NCBI GenBank assembly: GCA_016709875.1
Contig: JADJLZ010000006.1
Span: forward strand, 387,511 to 451,510
DNA length: 64,000 nucleotides
Origin: Planctomycetota bacterium
GTDB lineage: Bacteria; Planctomycetota; UBA1135; GCA-002686595
Direction of reading: 5' to 3'
Position numbers and translations under genes: made by a program. This document shows positions 15,274-23,399 of this stretch, in pieces. Under the pieces are notes generated by a model, which was not told where the DNA came from, ran no database searches, and worked only from the letters and a program-made list of their open reading frames with translations. The stretch's first letter is position 1, and every line of letters starts with the position of its first letter.

Positions 15274-16506
15274 CTAGCGCGCACGCTGATCGAACACGCG
15301 CGCGCCCTCGACGAAGACCTGCTCGATGCGCGTGCGCGGGTCGAGCGGATCGCCGTCGAGCACGAGGAAGTCCGCGTCCTTGCCCGGCTCGAGGCTGCCG
15401 ACGCGCTTTTCGATGCCGGCGACGATCGCGGGCACGATCGTCAACCCCTTCACGCCCTGCAGTTCGCTCGCGTCGAAGCCGTAGCGCGCGCTGACCGCCG
15501 CCTGCAGCGGCAATTCCTCGCCCGGCACGACGGGCGCGTCGGTGTTGAAGCCCACGAGCTCCATGCCGCGCTTCTGGTACTCGCCCGCGATGCCGACGAT
15601 GCGCCCGTCGGTGTCCAGGCCGTGGCCGCCGGGCACGTCGATCTCGCGCGGGCCGCTGATGGTCGCGACGCCCAGCGCAAGCGCCTGCTCGGTCGCGAGG
15701 TAGCCCTTCCACTCGCCGTGGTCGATGTAGACGTCGATGCCGAACTCGCCGCGGATGATGCGCAGCGACTGCATCACGAGCTGGTAGAGCTGCGTGTGCG
15801 TCGAGACCTGGGTGCGCTTGGCGGCGAGATCCTCGAAGACGTCGAAGCGCGGGTCGCGTTCGCGTGCGGGATCGGCGGCGCGCTCCTTCGCGTAGTGCAT
15901 CCCGCGCGCGAGCTCGCCGCGGATGTGGTAGTTCATCATTCCGCGGCCCATGCCGTAGGCCCAGCGCGTGGGGTTGTCGCCCTGCGCGATCTTCAGGCTG
16001 CCCGGATCGCGCACTTTCATCTCCTCGAAGCGCGAGGGCGATGTCTTGAGCAGGATGCCCGCGCCGCTGATGTTCGTGCCCGAGCCCGGGATGAAGAGCA
16101 CGGTCGTCACGCCGGCCTCGAGGATGCGCTGCAGCGCCGGGTTGCGCGGCACGACGGTGCTCGAGACGCGCAGGCCGGTGTTGAGCTGCAAGACCATGTC
16201 GTTGATATCGCCGCTCGAGCCGCCCAGGTGGCTGTGCAGGTCGATCATGCCGGGCATGATCCAGCGCGCGCCGAGGTCGACGATCTGGTAGCCGGAGGGC
16301 ACAGTCGCATCGCGCGCGGGCAGGACCTTCTCGACCCTCCCGTCCTTCACGAGCACGAGCGCGTGGTCGAGGAAGCCCGGACCGTGGCGCTCGCAAGTGA
16401 GCACCTTCGCGGCGCGGTACGCGATCGTGCGCGGCGACGCGGCGGGCGCGGAAACCGGGGCGGGCGACTGCAGGACGAGCGTGGCGAGCAGTGCGAGGAG
16501 CGGCAT
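15274..16506 (-). CDS. Exported amidohydrolase-superfamily protein
   Basis: 410 residues. Residues 1-22 form a signal-like sequence, then the usual amidohydrolase beta-sandwich edge. The metal-binding HSH is at His91 and His93 (MIDLHSHLGG). Downstream are THTQLYQ and a C-terminal GSLEPGKDADFLVLDGDPL, the standard closing strand of imidazolonepropionase-like amidohydrolases. The histidine and aspartate pattern supports a metal-dependent hydrolase; the substrate is not evident. It starts 12 nt after the Gfo/Idh-SDR gene, so it is probably cotranscribed. Confidence 0.88.
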   Translation of the reverse strand: MPLLALLATLVLQSPAPVSAPAASPRTIAYRAAKVLTCERHGPGFLDHALVLVKDGRVEKVLPARDATVPSGYQIVDLGARWIMPGMIDLHSHLGGSSGDINDMVLQLNTGLRVSSTVVPRNPALQRILEAGVTTVLFIPGSGTNISGAGILLKTSPSRFEEMKVRDPGSLKIAQGDNPTRWAYGMGRGMMNYHIRGELARGMHYAKERAADPARERDPRFDVFEDLAAKRTQVSTHTQLYQLVMQSLRIIRGEFGIDVYIDHGEWKGYLATEQALALGVATISGPREIDVPGGHGLDTDGRIVGIAGEYQKRGMELVGFNTDAPVVPGEELPLQAAVSARYGFDASELQGVKGLTIVPAIVAGIEKRVGSLEPGKDADFLVLDGDPLDPRTRIEQVFVEGARVFDQRAR

Positions 16507-16518
16507 GGCGCCGAAATC

Positions 16519-18708
16519 CTAGCGCTTGTAGATCCGGATCGCCTTCTCGAGCAGCTCCTGCGTTCCCTCGACGGGCTTCCAGCCGAGTTCCTCGCGCGCG
16601 AGGGTGCAGCCGAAGCTCACGTCGAGCGCGCGGCAGCGCAGGTCGTGCAGGCTGGGGAACTCGACGCCCGCTCGGCGGCCGGCCTTCTTGACCAGCCACT
16701 TGCCGATTTCCATCCACCACGAGAGCAAGAGCGAGCGCGGGTGGAAGGCGATCGGGCGGCCGGTGGCCTTGGCGAGCTCAGCGACGATGTCGCGCGCGCA
16801 CAGGCTCGGCTGCGCGCACAGGTTGAGCGCCTTGCCGTCGAGCGAGTAGCCGGGGTGCGTCGCGAGCTTCGCCAGCGCGTCGGCGACGTCGTCCACCCAC
16901 ACCAGCGGCAACGCGTGCGCGCCCTCGCCCCAGCCGATGCAGTGGTTGTCGCGCGCCCACATGCCGTAGCCGGAGTGCTGCATCGGCGTGCCGGCGCCGA
17001 TCACGATGCCCGGGCGCACGATCGTGAGCGGCAGCCCGCGCGTCTTGTGCAGTTCGAGGAGCGCTTGCTCGGTCGCAATCTTCCCGCGCGAGTAGAGCGG
17101 ACGCTGTTCCGGTTGCGCATCGGTCGCGAGCGAGTCGTCGAGGGCCTTGCCGCCGCTCGCGCTGGTGTCGAGCGCGGCGATCGAGGAGACGTAGACGAAG
17201 CGCTTGACGCGCGCGGCGAGCGCGAGCTCGGCCGTGCGCACGGAGCCCTTGACCATCGCGCTCTCGACCTCGGCCCAGGTGTCGCCGCCGCCGGTCGCGA
17301 GCTGGATCACGACCTCGGCGCCCTCGAAGGCGCGCGCGAGGCCCTGGGCGTCGTCGAGCGCGGCCTGGAAGAGGCGCGCGCGGCCTTCGCGCACGATCTC
17401 GCCGATCCGCGGCGGCAGTCCGCTCACGCGCCGGGCGACGATCGTCACCGCTCGGCCGGCCTCGAGCAGCTTCTCGACCGTGCGCTTGCCGATGAAACCC
17501 GTCGCCCCGATCAGCACGACCTCGCCCGCGCGCACCGGACCGGGTTCGGGCAGCGGCGGCTCGCGCAGCGCTTGCGGCGGAGCGGGGGCGGCGGCGGCCT
17601 CGCACCACTCGAGCACCTGCGCGGCGCGCTCGCCGTCGCAGGGCACCGGCAAGCCGGCGCGCAGCGCGTTGTAGAAGGCGTGGATCGCGTTGTGCATCCC
17701 GACCCAGAACGCGTCGCGCCGCGGTCCGATGCCGAGCGTGAACTTGAGATAGGAGGAGAGCACGCGCCGCGCGTCGGAGCGCAGCGCGTCCGCGCGACCC
17801 TGGCTGGCGCGGTAGCTGTTCCAGAACTCGAGCCAGGAGCTCTTCTGCTCGCCCGAGAGCGTGTCGTGGATCAGGTCCGCCTCGAGCGAGCCGTCGGAGC
17901 CGATCACCTGGATCGTGCTGCGCGGGACGCCCTGGCCGAAGCCCAGGAAGAGCTGCGCCGTGCCGCGTTCGGCGACGGCCGAGAGCGACCAGCGGTCGAC
18001 GAAGAGCTGTCCGGTCTCGAGCTCGCGCGTCGAGAGCGCGTGCGCCTGCGAGCTCTTCACGCGGCCGAGCAGCGCGTGCACCTGGCTGAGCGGATGCACG
18101 GCCTGTTCGAAGACGATGTTGCGCGGCGAGCGGAACATCCAGTGTGAGAAGTTGCCTGCATCCAGCTGCGCGAGCGGCAGGTTCCAGGTCGACTGCACGT
18201 GCTCGACGCGGCCGATCTCACCCGCCTCGACGCGCGCGCGCAGGCGCGCGAAGGCGGGATGGAAGACGTTGTTGTGGTGCGCGCCGAGGGGCAGCTCGCG
18301 CTCGCGCGCCTGGCGGTCCAGCTCGAGCGCCTCGCTCGAGGAGAGCGCCGCCGGCTTCTCGATGTAGGCGCCGATCGAGAGGTCGAAGAGCAGGCGCACC
18401 AGTCGCGCGTGCTGGTCGGGCGGCACGAGCACGTGCGCGACGTCGATGCGCAGCTCGGAGAGCTCGACCAGCTCCGCGAAGGCGTGCGGCACGCCATGGC
18501 GCGCCGCCAGACGCCGCGCGCGTTCGAGATCGCGGTCCACGATCGCCACGAGCTCCACGAAGGGCAGCGTGCGCAGGATCGTGAGGTGGTACTCGGCGAT
18601 CATCCCCGCACCCACGAGGGCGACGCGGAAACGCGACGAGGGCGTCTTGTCCTGGTGTTCCTGGTCGTACACGCGGGTGGGGGGGGCGGCGCAGCGCGGG
18701 CGCGCCAT
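16519..18708 (-). CDS. Gfo/Idh/MocA oxidoreductase fused to an SDR epimerase/reductase
   Basis: 729 residues with two complete NAD(P)-binding units in one chain. Residues 28-380 are a Gfo/Idh/MocA dehydrogenase: ALVGAGMIAEYH (residues 30-41), the EKP motif at 117-119 and an alpha/beta C-terminal domain. A short Ala/Pro-rich linker (about 371-391) leads to an extended SDR: LIGATGFIGKRTVEKLL from about 399, the YSRGK catalytic Tyr-x3-Lys and SSIAALD. Together they could oxidise and then epimerise or reduce a sugar nucleotide or similar polyol; this is inferred. The ATG at 18708 or the GTG at 18672 could be the start. The same-strand neighbours are the amidohydrolase and the glycosyltransferase. 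Confidence 0.88.
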   Translation of the reverse strand: MARPRCAAPPTRVYDQEHQDKTPSSRFRVALVGAGMIAEYHLTILRTLPFVELVAIVDRDLERARRLAARHGVPHAFAELVELSELRIDVAHVLVPPDQHARLVRLLFDLSIGAYIEKPAALSSSEALELDRQARERELPLGAHHNNVFHPAFARLRARVEAGEIGRVEHVQSTWNLPLAQLDAGNFSHWMFRSPRNIVFEQAVHPLSQVHALLGRVKSSQAHALSTRELETGQLFVDRWSLSAVAERGTAQLFLGFGQGVPRSTIQVIGSDGSLEADLIHDTLSGEQKSSWLEFWNSYRASQGRADALRSDARRVLSSYLKFTLGIGPRRDAFWVGMHNAIHAFYNALRAGLPVPCDGERAAQVLEWCEAAAAPAPPQALREPPLPEPGPVRAGEVVLIGATGFIGKRTVEKLLEAGRAVTIVARRVSGLPPRIGEIVREGRARLFQAALDDAQGLARAFEGAEVVIQLATGGGDTWAEVESAMVKGSVRTAELALAARVKRFVYVSSIAALDTSASGGKALDDSLATDAQPEQRPLYSRGKIATEQALLELHKTRGLPLTIVRPGIVIGAGTPMQHSGYGMWARDNHCIGWGEGAHALPLVWVDDVADALAKLATHPGYSLDGKALNLCAQPSLCARDIVAELAKATGRPIAFHPRSLLLSWWMEIGKWLVKKAGRRAGVEFPSLHDLRCRALDVSFGCTLAREELGWKPVEGTQELLEKAIRIYKR

Positions 18709-19135
18709 CGTAGGGATGCCGGGGCGGTGTTCCAGGTGCCGCCGCCGGCGAGCTTGCGGAGGGCCACCTGGAGAGGGCTCTTTCGGACGCGCAGGGGCTT
18801 CGAATGGATCCGCGCGCGCGGAAGCTCTTTCCCGATCCGAACACGGTCGCATTCGGCTCATGCAGCCCCCCGCCGCGGCCGAAAAGGAGGCATCTCCTCC
18901 TTCTGGGCCCGACAGGTGCGCTTCGGCGCGCTTGCCGGGCCCTCTTCTTGGTCGCACTGCGCGAGCCTCTGGATTTCGCGCGCGGCGCGGGTAGCATCTG
19001 CGGTTTGCAGCCCCACCCTCGCAGCGCCCGCCTTCGCCTTGTTTGCCGCGGAGGAGTTGCGTGCCGGCCCGCCGCGGTCGGCGGGCGGATCGCCCCTGCG
19101 CTGCCACCCTCGCCCCTCCGCGGAGGATCCCTGCG
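18709..19135. other. Divergent intergenic region, guaB leader
   Basis: 427 bp between two divergent genes with no credible coding frame. On the plus strand TAGCAT (18992-18997) fits the recurrent -10 motif and would give a guaB leader of about 130 nt. In that leader CCCGCCG (19068-19074) pairs with CGGCGGG (19079-19085) around CGGT, a 7-bp hairpin 50 nt before the start. The Shine-Dalgarno GGAGG is at 19122-19126. No known purine riboswitch core was recognised. Confidence 0.5.
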
Positions 19136-20593
19136 ATGACCGAATTCCAGTTCCCCGAGGGTCTGACCTTCGACGACGTGCTCCTCGCCCCGCGCGACTC
19201 GGACGTGCTGCCGAAGGACGCGAAGCTCTCGACGCGTTTCTCGCGCAACGTCCCGGTCAACGTCCCGCTCGCCTCGGCGGCGATGGACACGGTGACCGAA
19301 GAGCGCCTCGCCGTCGCGCTCGCGCGCGAGGGCGGGATCGGCGTGATCCACCGCAACCTCTCGATCGACGCGCAGATCCGCGAGGTCGACAAGGTCAAGC
19401 GCTCGGCCAACGGCATCATCCTCGACCCGGTGACGCTGCCGCCCTCGGCCACGATCCGCGAGGCGCGCGAGATCATGGCGCGCTACAACATCTCGGGCCT
19501 GCCGATCGTCGAGGGCAAGACGGTGGTCGGAATCCTGACGCGCCGCGATTGCCGCTTCCAGCAGCGCGACGAGACGCCCGTGGCGCAGATCATGACGCGC
19601 GAGAACCTCGTCACCGCGCCGCCGGGCACCTCGCTCGAGGAGGCGCGCGAGATGCTCTACAAGCACAAGGTCGAGAAGCTGATCATCGTCGGGCCCAAGC
19701 GCGAGCTGATGGGCCTGATCACGATGAAGGACGTGAACATGCTCTCGGCCTACCCCAACGCCGCGACCGACGCGCGCGGCCGCCTGCGCGTCGCGGCCGC
19801 GGTGGGCGTGATGGACTACGAGCGCTGCGAGGGCCTGGTCAAGGCCGGCGTGGACGTGCTGGTCGTCGACACGGCCCACGGCCACACCTCGAACGTGGTC
19901 AACACGGTCAAGGAGCTGAAGCGCCGCTTCCAGGTCGACGTCGCCGCGGGCAACGTCGCGACCGCCGAGGGCGCGCTGGAACTCGCGCGCGCGGGCGCCG
20001 ACGCGGTCAAGGTCGGCATCGGGCCGGGCTCGATCTGCACCACGCGCATCGTTGCGGGCATCGGCGTGCCGCAGCTCTCCGCGATCCTCGAGTGCGCGCG
20101 CGCGCTGCGCGACCAGGGCGTGCCGCTCATCGCCGACGGCGGCATTCGCTTCTCGGGCGACATGGTCAAGGCGCTCGCCGCGGGCGCCTCGTGCGTGATG
20201 CTCGGTTCGCTCTTCGCGGGCCTGGACGAGAGCCCGGGCGAGGCGATCCTCTACAAGGGCCGCTCCTTCAAGGCCGTGCGCGGCATGGGCTCGCTCGGCG
20301 CGATGCAGGCCGGCGGCAAGGAACGCTACCGCCAGGGCGACGTGACCGAGGCCGACAAGCTCGTGCCCGAGGGCATCGAGGGCATGGTGCCGTACAAGGG
20401 CAAGCTCGGTCCCTTCGTCTACCAGCTGTGCGGCGGCGTGCGCGCGGGCATGGGCTACGTCGGCGCGCGCACGATCCCCGAACTGTGGGAGCGCGCGCGC
20501 TTCCTGCGCATCACCAGCGCGGGGATGAAGGAGAGCCATCCGCACGACGTCACGATCACCAAGGAATCGCCCAACTACTTCCACGGCGACTGA
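19136..20593 (+). CDS. guaB: IMP dehydrogenase
   Basis: 485 residues, normal length. It oxidises IMP to XMP with NAD, the first committed step to GMP. The catalytic loop GPGSICTTR carries the nucleophilic Cys at about residue 300. Two CBS domains (about residues 95-210) interrupt the barrel in the usual place. The active-site flap Arg-Tyr region (KERYRQGD) and the C-terminal YVGA segment are present. GGAGG lies 9 nt before the ATG at 19136. guaA follows after 17 nt, forming a guaBA operon. Confidence 0.98.
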   Translation: MTEFQFPEGLTFDDVLLAPRDSDVLPKDAKLSTRFSRNVPVNVPLASAAMDTVTEERLAVALAREGGIGVIHRNLSIDAQIREVDKVKRSANGIILDPVTLPPSATIREAREIMARYNISGLPIVEGKTVVGILTRRDCRFQQRDETPVAQIMTRENLVTAPPGTSLEEAREMLYKHKVEKLIIVGPKRELMGLITMKDVNMLSAYPNAATDARGRLRVAAAVGVMDYERCEGLVKAGVDVLVVDTAHGHTSNVVNTVKELKRRFQVDVAAGNVATAEGALELARAGADAVKVGIGPGSICTTRIVAGIGVPQLSAILECARALRDQGVPLIADGGIRFSGDMVKALAAGASCVMLGSLFAGLDESPGEAILYKGRSFKAVRGMGSLGAMQAGGKERYRQGDVTEADKLVPEGIEGMVPYKGKLGPFVYQLCGGVRAGMGYVGARTIPELWERARFLRITSAGMKESHPHDVTITKESPNYFHGD

Positions 20594-20610
20594 GCAGGCG
20601 AACGCGCAGC

Positions 20611-22173
20611 ATGGCCAGCACGATTTCATCCGAACCCCGGGGCGTCCTGATCGTCGACCTCGGCACCCAATACGCCCAGTTGATCGCGCGCCGCGTGCGC
20701 GAAGCCGGCAGCTGGTGCGAGATCGCGCCGCCGCGCAAGGCGCTCGAGACCGCGCGCCGCATGCACCTCGCGGGCGTGATCCTCTCCGGCGGTCCGGCCT
20801 CGGTCTACGCGGCCGATGCGCCCGAGGTCCCGCGCGAACTGCTCGACCTGGGCGTGCCGGTGCTCGGCATCTGCTACGGCATGCAGTGGATGAGCCAGCA
20901 GCTCGGCGGCGAGGTGCAGGCCGCGCAGGAGCGCGAATTCGGCCGCACTTCGATGGCGGTCGCGCGACCCGAGGGCCTGCTCGAGGCCGTCGAGGGCCGC
21001 ACCGTCGTGTGGATGAGCCACGGCGACAAGGTCGAGCGCCTGCCGGCGGGCTTCGAGGTCTACGCCAGCTCGGACAGCTGTCCCTTCGCCGTCGTGGGCG
21101 ACACGCGGCGCCAGTTCTGGGGCGTGCAGTTCCACCCCGAGGTCAGCCACACGCTGCGCGGCTTCGAGATCCTGACCAACTTCCTCGCGCGCGTGTGCGA
21201 GCTGCCGCTCGACTGGAAGCCGGGCAACATCGTCGAACGCGAGGTGCAGAAGATTCGCGAGACGGTCGGCCCCGACGGCGAGGTCGTGCTCGGCCTCTCG
21301 GGCGGCGTCGACAGCTCGGTCGCGGCCTTGCTCCTGCACCAGGCCATCGGCCCGCGCCTGCACTCGATCTTCGTCGACAACGGGCTCCTGCGGCACGGCG
21401 AGCGCGAGGTGGTCGAGTCGACCTTCCGCGAGCACTTCAAGCTCGACCTCTCCGTGATCGACGCTTCCGAGCGCTTCCTCGGCTCGCTCGCCGGCGTCAC
21501 CGACCCGGAGCAGAAGCGCAAGCTGATCGGGCGCGACTTCGTGGACGTGTTCCAGAAGGAGGCCCAGCGCTTCGCGAAGGCGACCTTCCTGGCGCAGGGC
21601 ACGCTCTATCCCGACGTGATCGAGTCGGTCGCGGTGCACGGCGGCAACACGGCCGTGATCAAGAGCCACCACAACGTCGGCGGGCTGCCCGACACGCTGC
21701 ACATGCAGCTCGTCGAGCCGCTGCGCGAGCTCTTCAAGGACGAGGTGCGCGCGATCGGACGCCACCTCGGACTCGACCCGCGCATCGTCGGACGCCAGCC
21801 CTTCCCCGGGCCGGGCTTGGCCGTGCGCATCGTGGGCGAGGTGACGCGCGAGCGCTGCGAGCTCCTGCGCAAGGCCGACCACATCGTCACGAGCGAGGTC
21901 GAGGCCGCAGGCGCGGACAAGCCGTTGTGGCAGTACTTCGCCGTGCTGCTGCCGGTGAAGAGCGTGGGCGTGATGGGGGATGCGCGCACCTACGAGAGCT
22001 GCTGCGCGATCCGCGCGGTGGAGTCGCAGGACGGCATGACGGCCGACTGGGCCTACCTCGACCACGAACTCCTGCGGCGCATCTCCAACCGCATCATCAA
22101 CGAAGTGCGCGGCATCAACCGCGTCGTGCTCGACATCTCCAGCAAGCCCCCGGCGACGATCGAGTGGGAGTAG
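20611..22173 (+). CDS. guaA: GMP synthase (glutamine-hydrolysing)
   Basis: 520 residues. It aminates XMP to GMP using glutamine and ATP. The N-terminal class I amidotransferase domain has the nucleophile in LGICYGMQW (Cys88) and the HPEV motif of the triad. The ATP pyrophosphatase domain begins at about residue 226 with the PP-loop LSGGVDSS. The dimerisation domain ends with PPATIEWE, the expected C-terminus. It is transcribed just after guaB, so both steps of GMP synthesis are coupled. Confidence 0.98.
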   Translation: MASTISSEPRGVLIVDLGTQYAQLIARRVREAGSWCEIAPPRKALETARRMHLAGVILSGGPASVYAADAPEVPRELLDLGVPVLGICYGMQWMSQQLGGEVQAAQEREFGRTSMAVARPEGLLEAVEGRTVVWMSHGDKVERLPAGFEVYASSDSCPFAVVGDTRRQFWGVQFHPEVSHTLRGFEILTNFLARVCELPLDWKPGNIVEREVQKIRETVGPDGEVVLGLSGGVDSSVAALLLHQAIGPRLHSIFVDNGLLRHGEREVVESTFREHFKLDLSVIDASERFLGSLAGVTDPEQKRKLIGRDFVDVFQKEAQRFAKATFLAQGTLYPDVIESVAVHGGNTAVIKSHHNVGGLPDTLHMQLVEPLRELFKDEVRAIGRHLGLDPRIVGRQPFPGPGLAVRIVGEVTRERCELLRKADHIVTSEVEAAGADKPLWQYFAVLLPVKSVGVMGDARTYESCCAIRAVESQDGMTADWAYLDHELLRRISNRIINEVRGINRVVLDISSKPPATIEWE

Positions 22174-22277
22174 GCGCGGGCCCCGCGACGCCGCCGTCGC
22201 CCCCTCCGCCCGTCCCGGTAACGCTTTTTGCCGGCCGTCGGTATGCTTGCGCCCCTCCCCCGAACCTGCCATTCCAC

Positions 22278-23369
22278 ATGAAGATCCATTCGCGCCGCTC
22301 CCTCACGCTCCTCGCCCCCTTGTTCCTGGCCTTCGTGCCGGCGGCGGACGAGATCCGTTTCGACCCCAAGCCGGGCACCGAGCTCACGAAGAAGTTCGAC
22401 GTCTCGCTCGAGCTCTCCGTCGACGACTTCTCGGTCGAGATGAACGGCCAGCCGCTTCCGGCCGAGGCGATGGGAGGCGTGCAGGGCACGGCGATCACGC
22501 TCGAGCTCGCGATGGGCGTCACGGAGAAGCTCGTCGGCGTCAAGGACGGGCGCGCGACCGATCTCTTGCGCACCTTCGATTCGGTCCACGGCCGCGCGGA
22601 AGCCGGCGAGGGCTCGAGCGACAAGTCGGTCGAGGAGATGGAAGGCAAGACCGTCCACTTCGTGTGGGACGAGGCCAAGTCCGAGTACACCAAGACCTGG
22701 CACGAGTGCACCGGCAAGGACGAGCTGCTGAACTCGCTTTCCGCCGACATGGACCTGCGCTCGCTGCTGCCGTCGAAGAAGGTCTCGAAGGGCGACAAGT
22801 GGGACGTCGAGGGCAGCAAAGTCTTCTCGATCCTGCTGCCCGGCATGCAGCCGGGGAACCTCGACCCCGAGAAGGCCGGCATGGACGGCGAGCAGGCCAA
22901 GGCGGTCCAGATCATGATCGACGAACTCGGCCCGCAGCTCGAAGAGGGCCTCAAGCACCTCAAGGTGACCTGCGAGTACGACGGCAGCCACGACGCCGAC
23001 GGCGTCGAAGTGGCGGACATCAAGCTGCACGTCGACGGCGACATGAAGCTCGACCTCGGGCCGGTCTTCGAGCGCATCGCGGCCGAGCAGAGCCGGGGCG
23101 GCGGCCCCGAGCCGACGGTCGAGGCGAGCGTGAGCTGGTCGATCAAGGGCGACGGCGCGCTGCTCTGGGACAACGCGACGCACACGCTCAAGAGCTACAC
23201 GCTCGACACGGACCTGCAGCTCAACATGAAGGCCGACGCGTCGATGGACCAGGGCGGCCAGGAGATGAACTTCAAGGCCAACATGGGCATCTCGGGCAAG
23301 GGCAGCTGGAAGCTCGAGTCCGGCAAGGGCGCGGCCAAGGCCGCCGAGACGCCGACCGAGAAAAAGTGA
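22278..23369 (+). CDS. Exported protein of unknown function
   Basis: 363 residues. A signal peptide of about 22 residues ends near VPAADE. The mature protein is acidic and Lys/Glu/Asp-rich, with alternating beta strands. It has a GDKWDVEG segment in mid-protein and a Gly/Lys-rich tail ending in AETPTEKK. I do not recognise the family. The shape, a signal plus a beta-rich domain with no catalytic motif, suggests an envelope or ligand-binding role. A similar GDKW motif occurs in the lipoprotein at 13328. Confidence 0.6.
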   Translation: MKIHSRRSLTLLAPLFLAFVPAADEIRFDPKPGTELTKKFDVSLELSVDDFSVEMNGQPLPAEAMGGVQGTAITLELAMGVTEKLVGVKDGRATDLLRTFDSVHGRAEAGEGSSDKSVEEMEGKTVHFVWDEAKSEYTKTWHECTGKDELLNSLSADMDLRSLLPSKKVSKGDKWDVEGSKVFSILLPGMQPGNLDPEKAGMDGEQAKAVQIMIDELGPQLEEGLKHLKVTCEYDGSHDADGVEVADIKLHVDGDMKLDLGPVFERIAAEQSRGGGPEPTVEASVSWSIKGDGALLWDNATHTLKSYTLDTDLQLNMKADASMDQGGQEMNFKANMGISGKGSWKLESGKGAAKAAETPTEKK

Positions 23370-23387
23370 GTGCGCGGCGGGGGCAGC

Positions 23388-23393
23388 TAGGAT
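23388..23393 (+). promoter_or_regulatory. Candidate -10 element (GCTAGGAT)
   Basis: TAGGAT preceded by GC, 6 nt before the ATG at 23400. It is a member of the recurrent motif set; no clear -35 is seen. Confidence 0.3.
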
Positions 23394-23399
23394 GAGGCG

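Noticed and set aside
18709..19135. Purine or PRPP riboswitch in front of guaB
   Set aside because: No conserved riboswitch core could be matched by eye; only a short hairpin is present.
18804..19139. Possible 111-residue gene in the guaB upstream region
   Set aside because: No ribosome-binding site, low complexity, and it overlaps the guaB leader and start. Treated as a chance frame.
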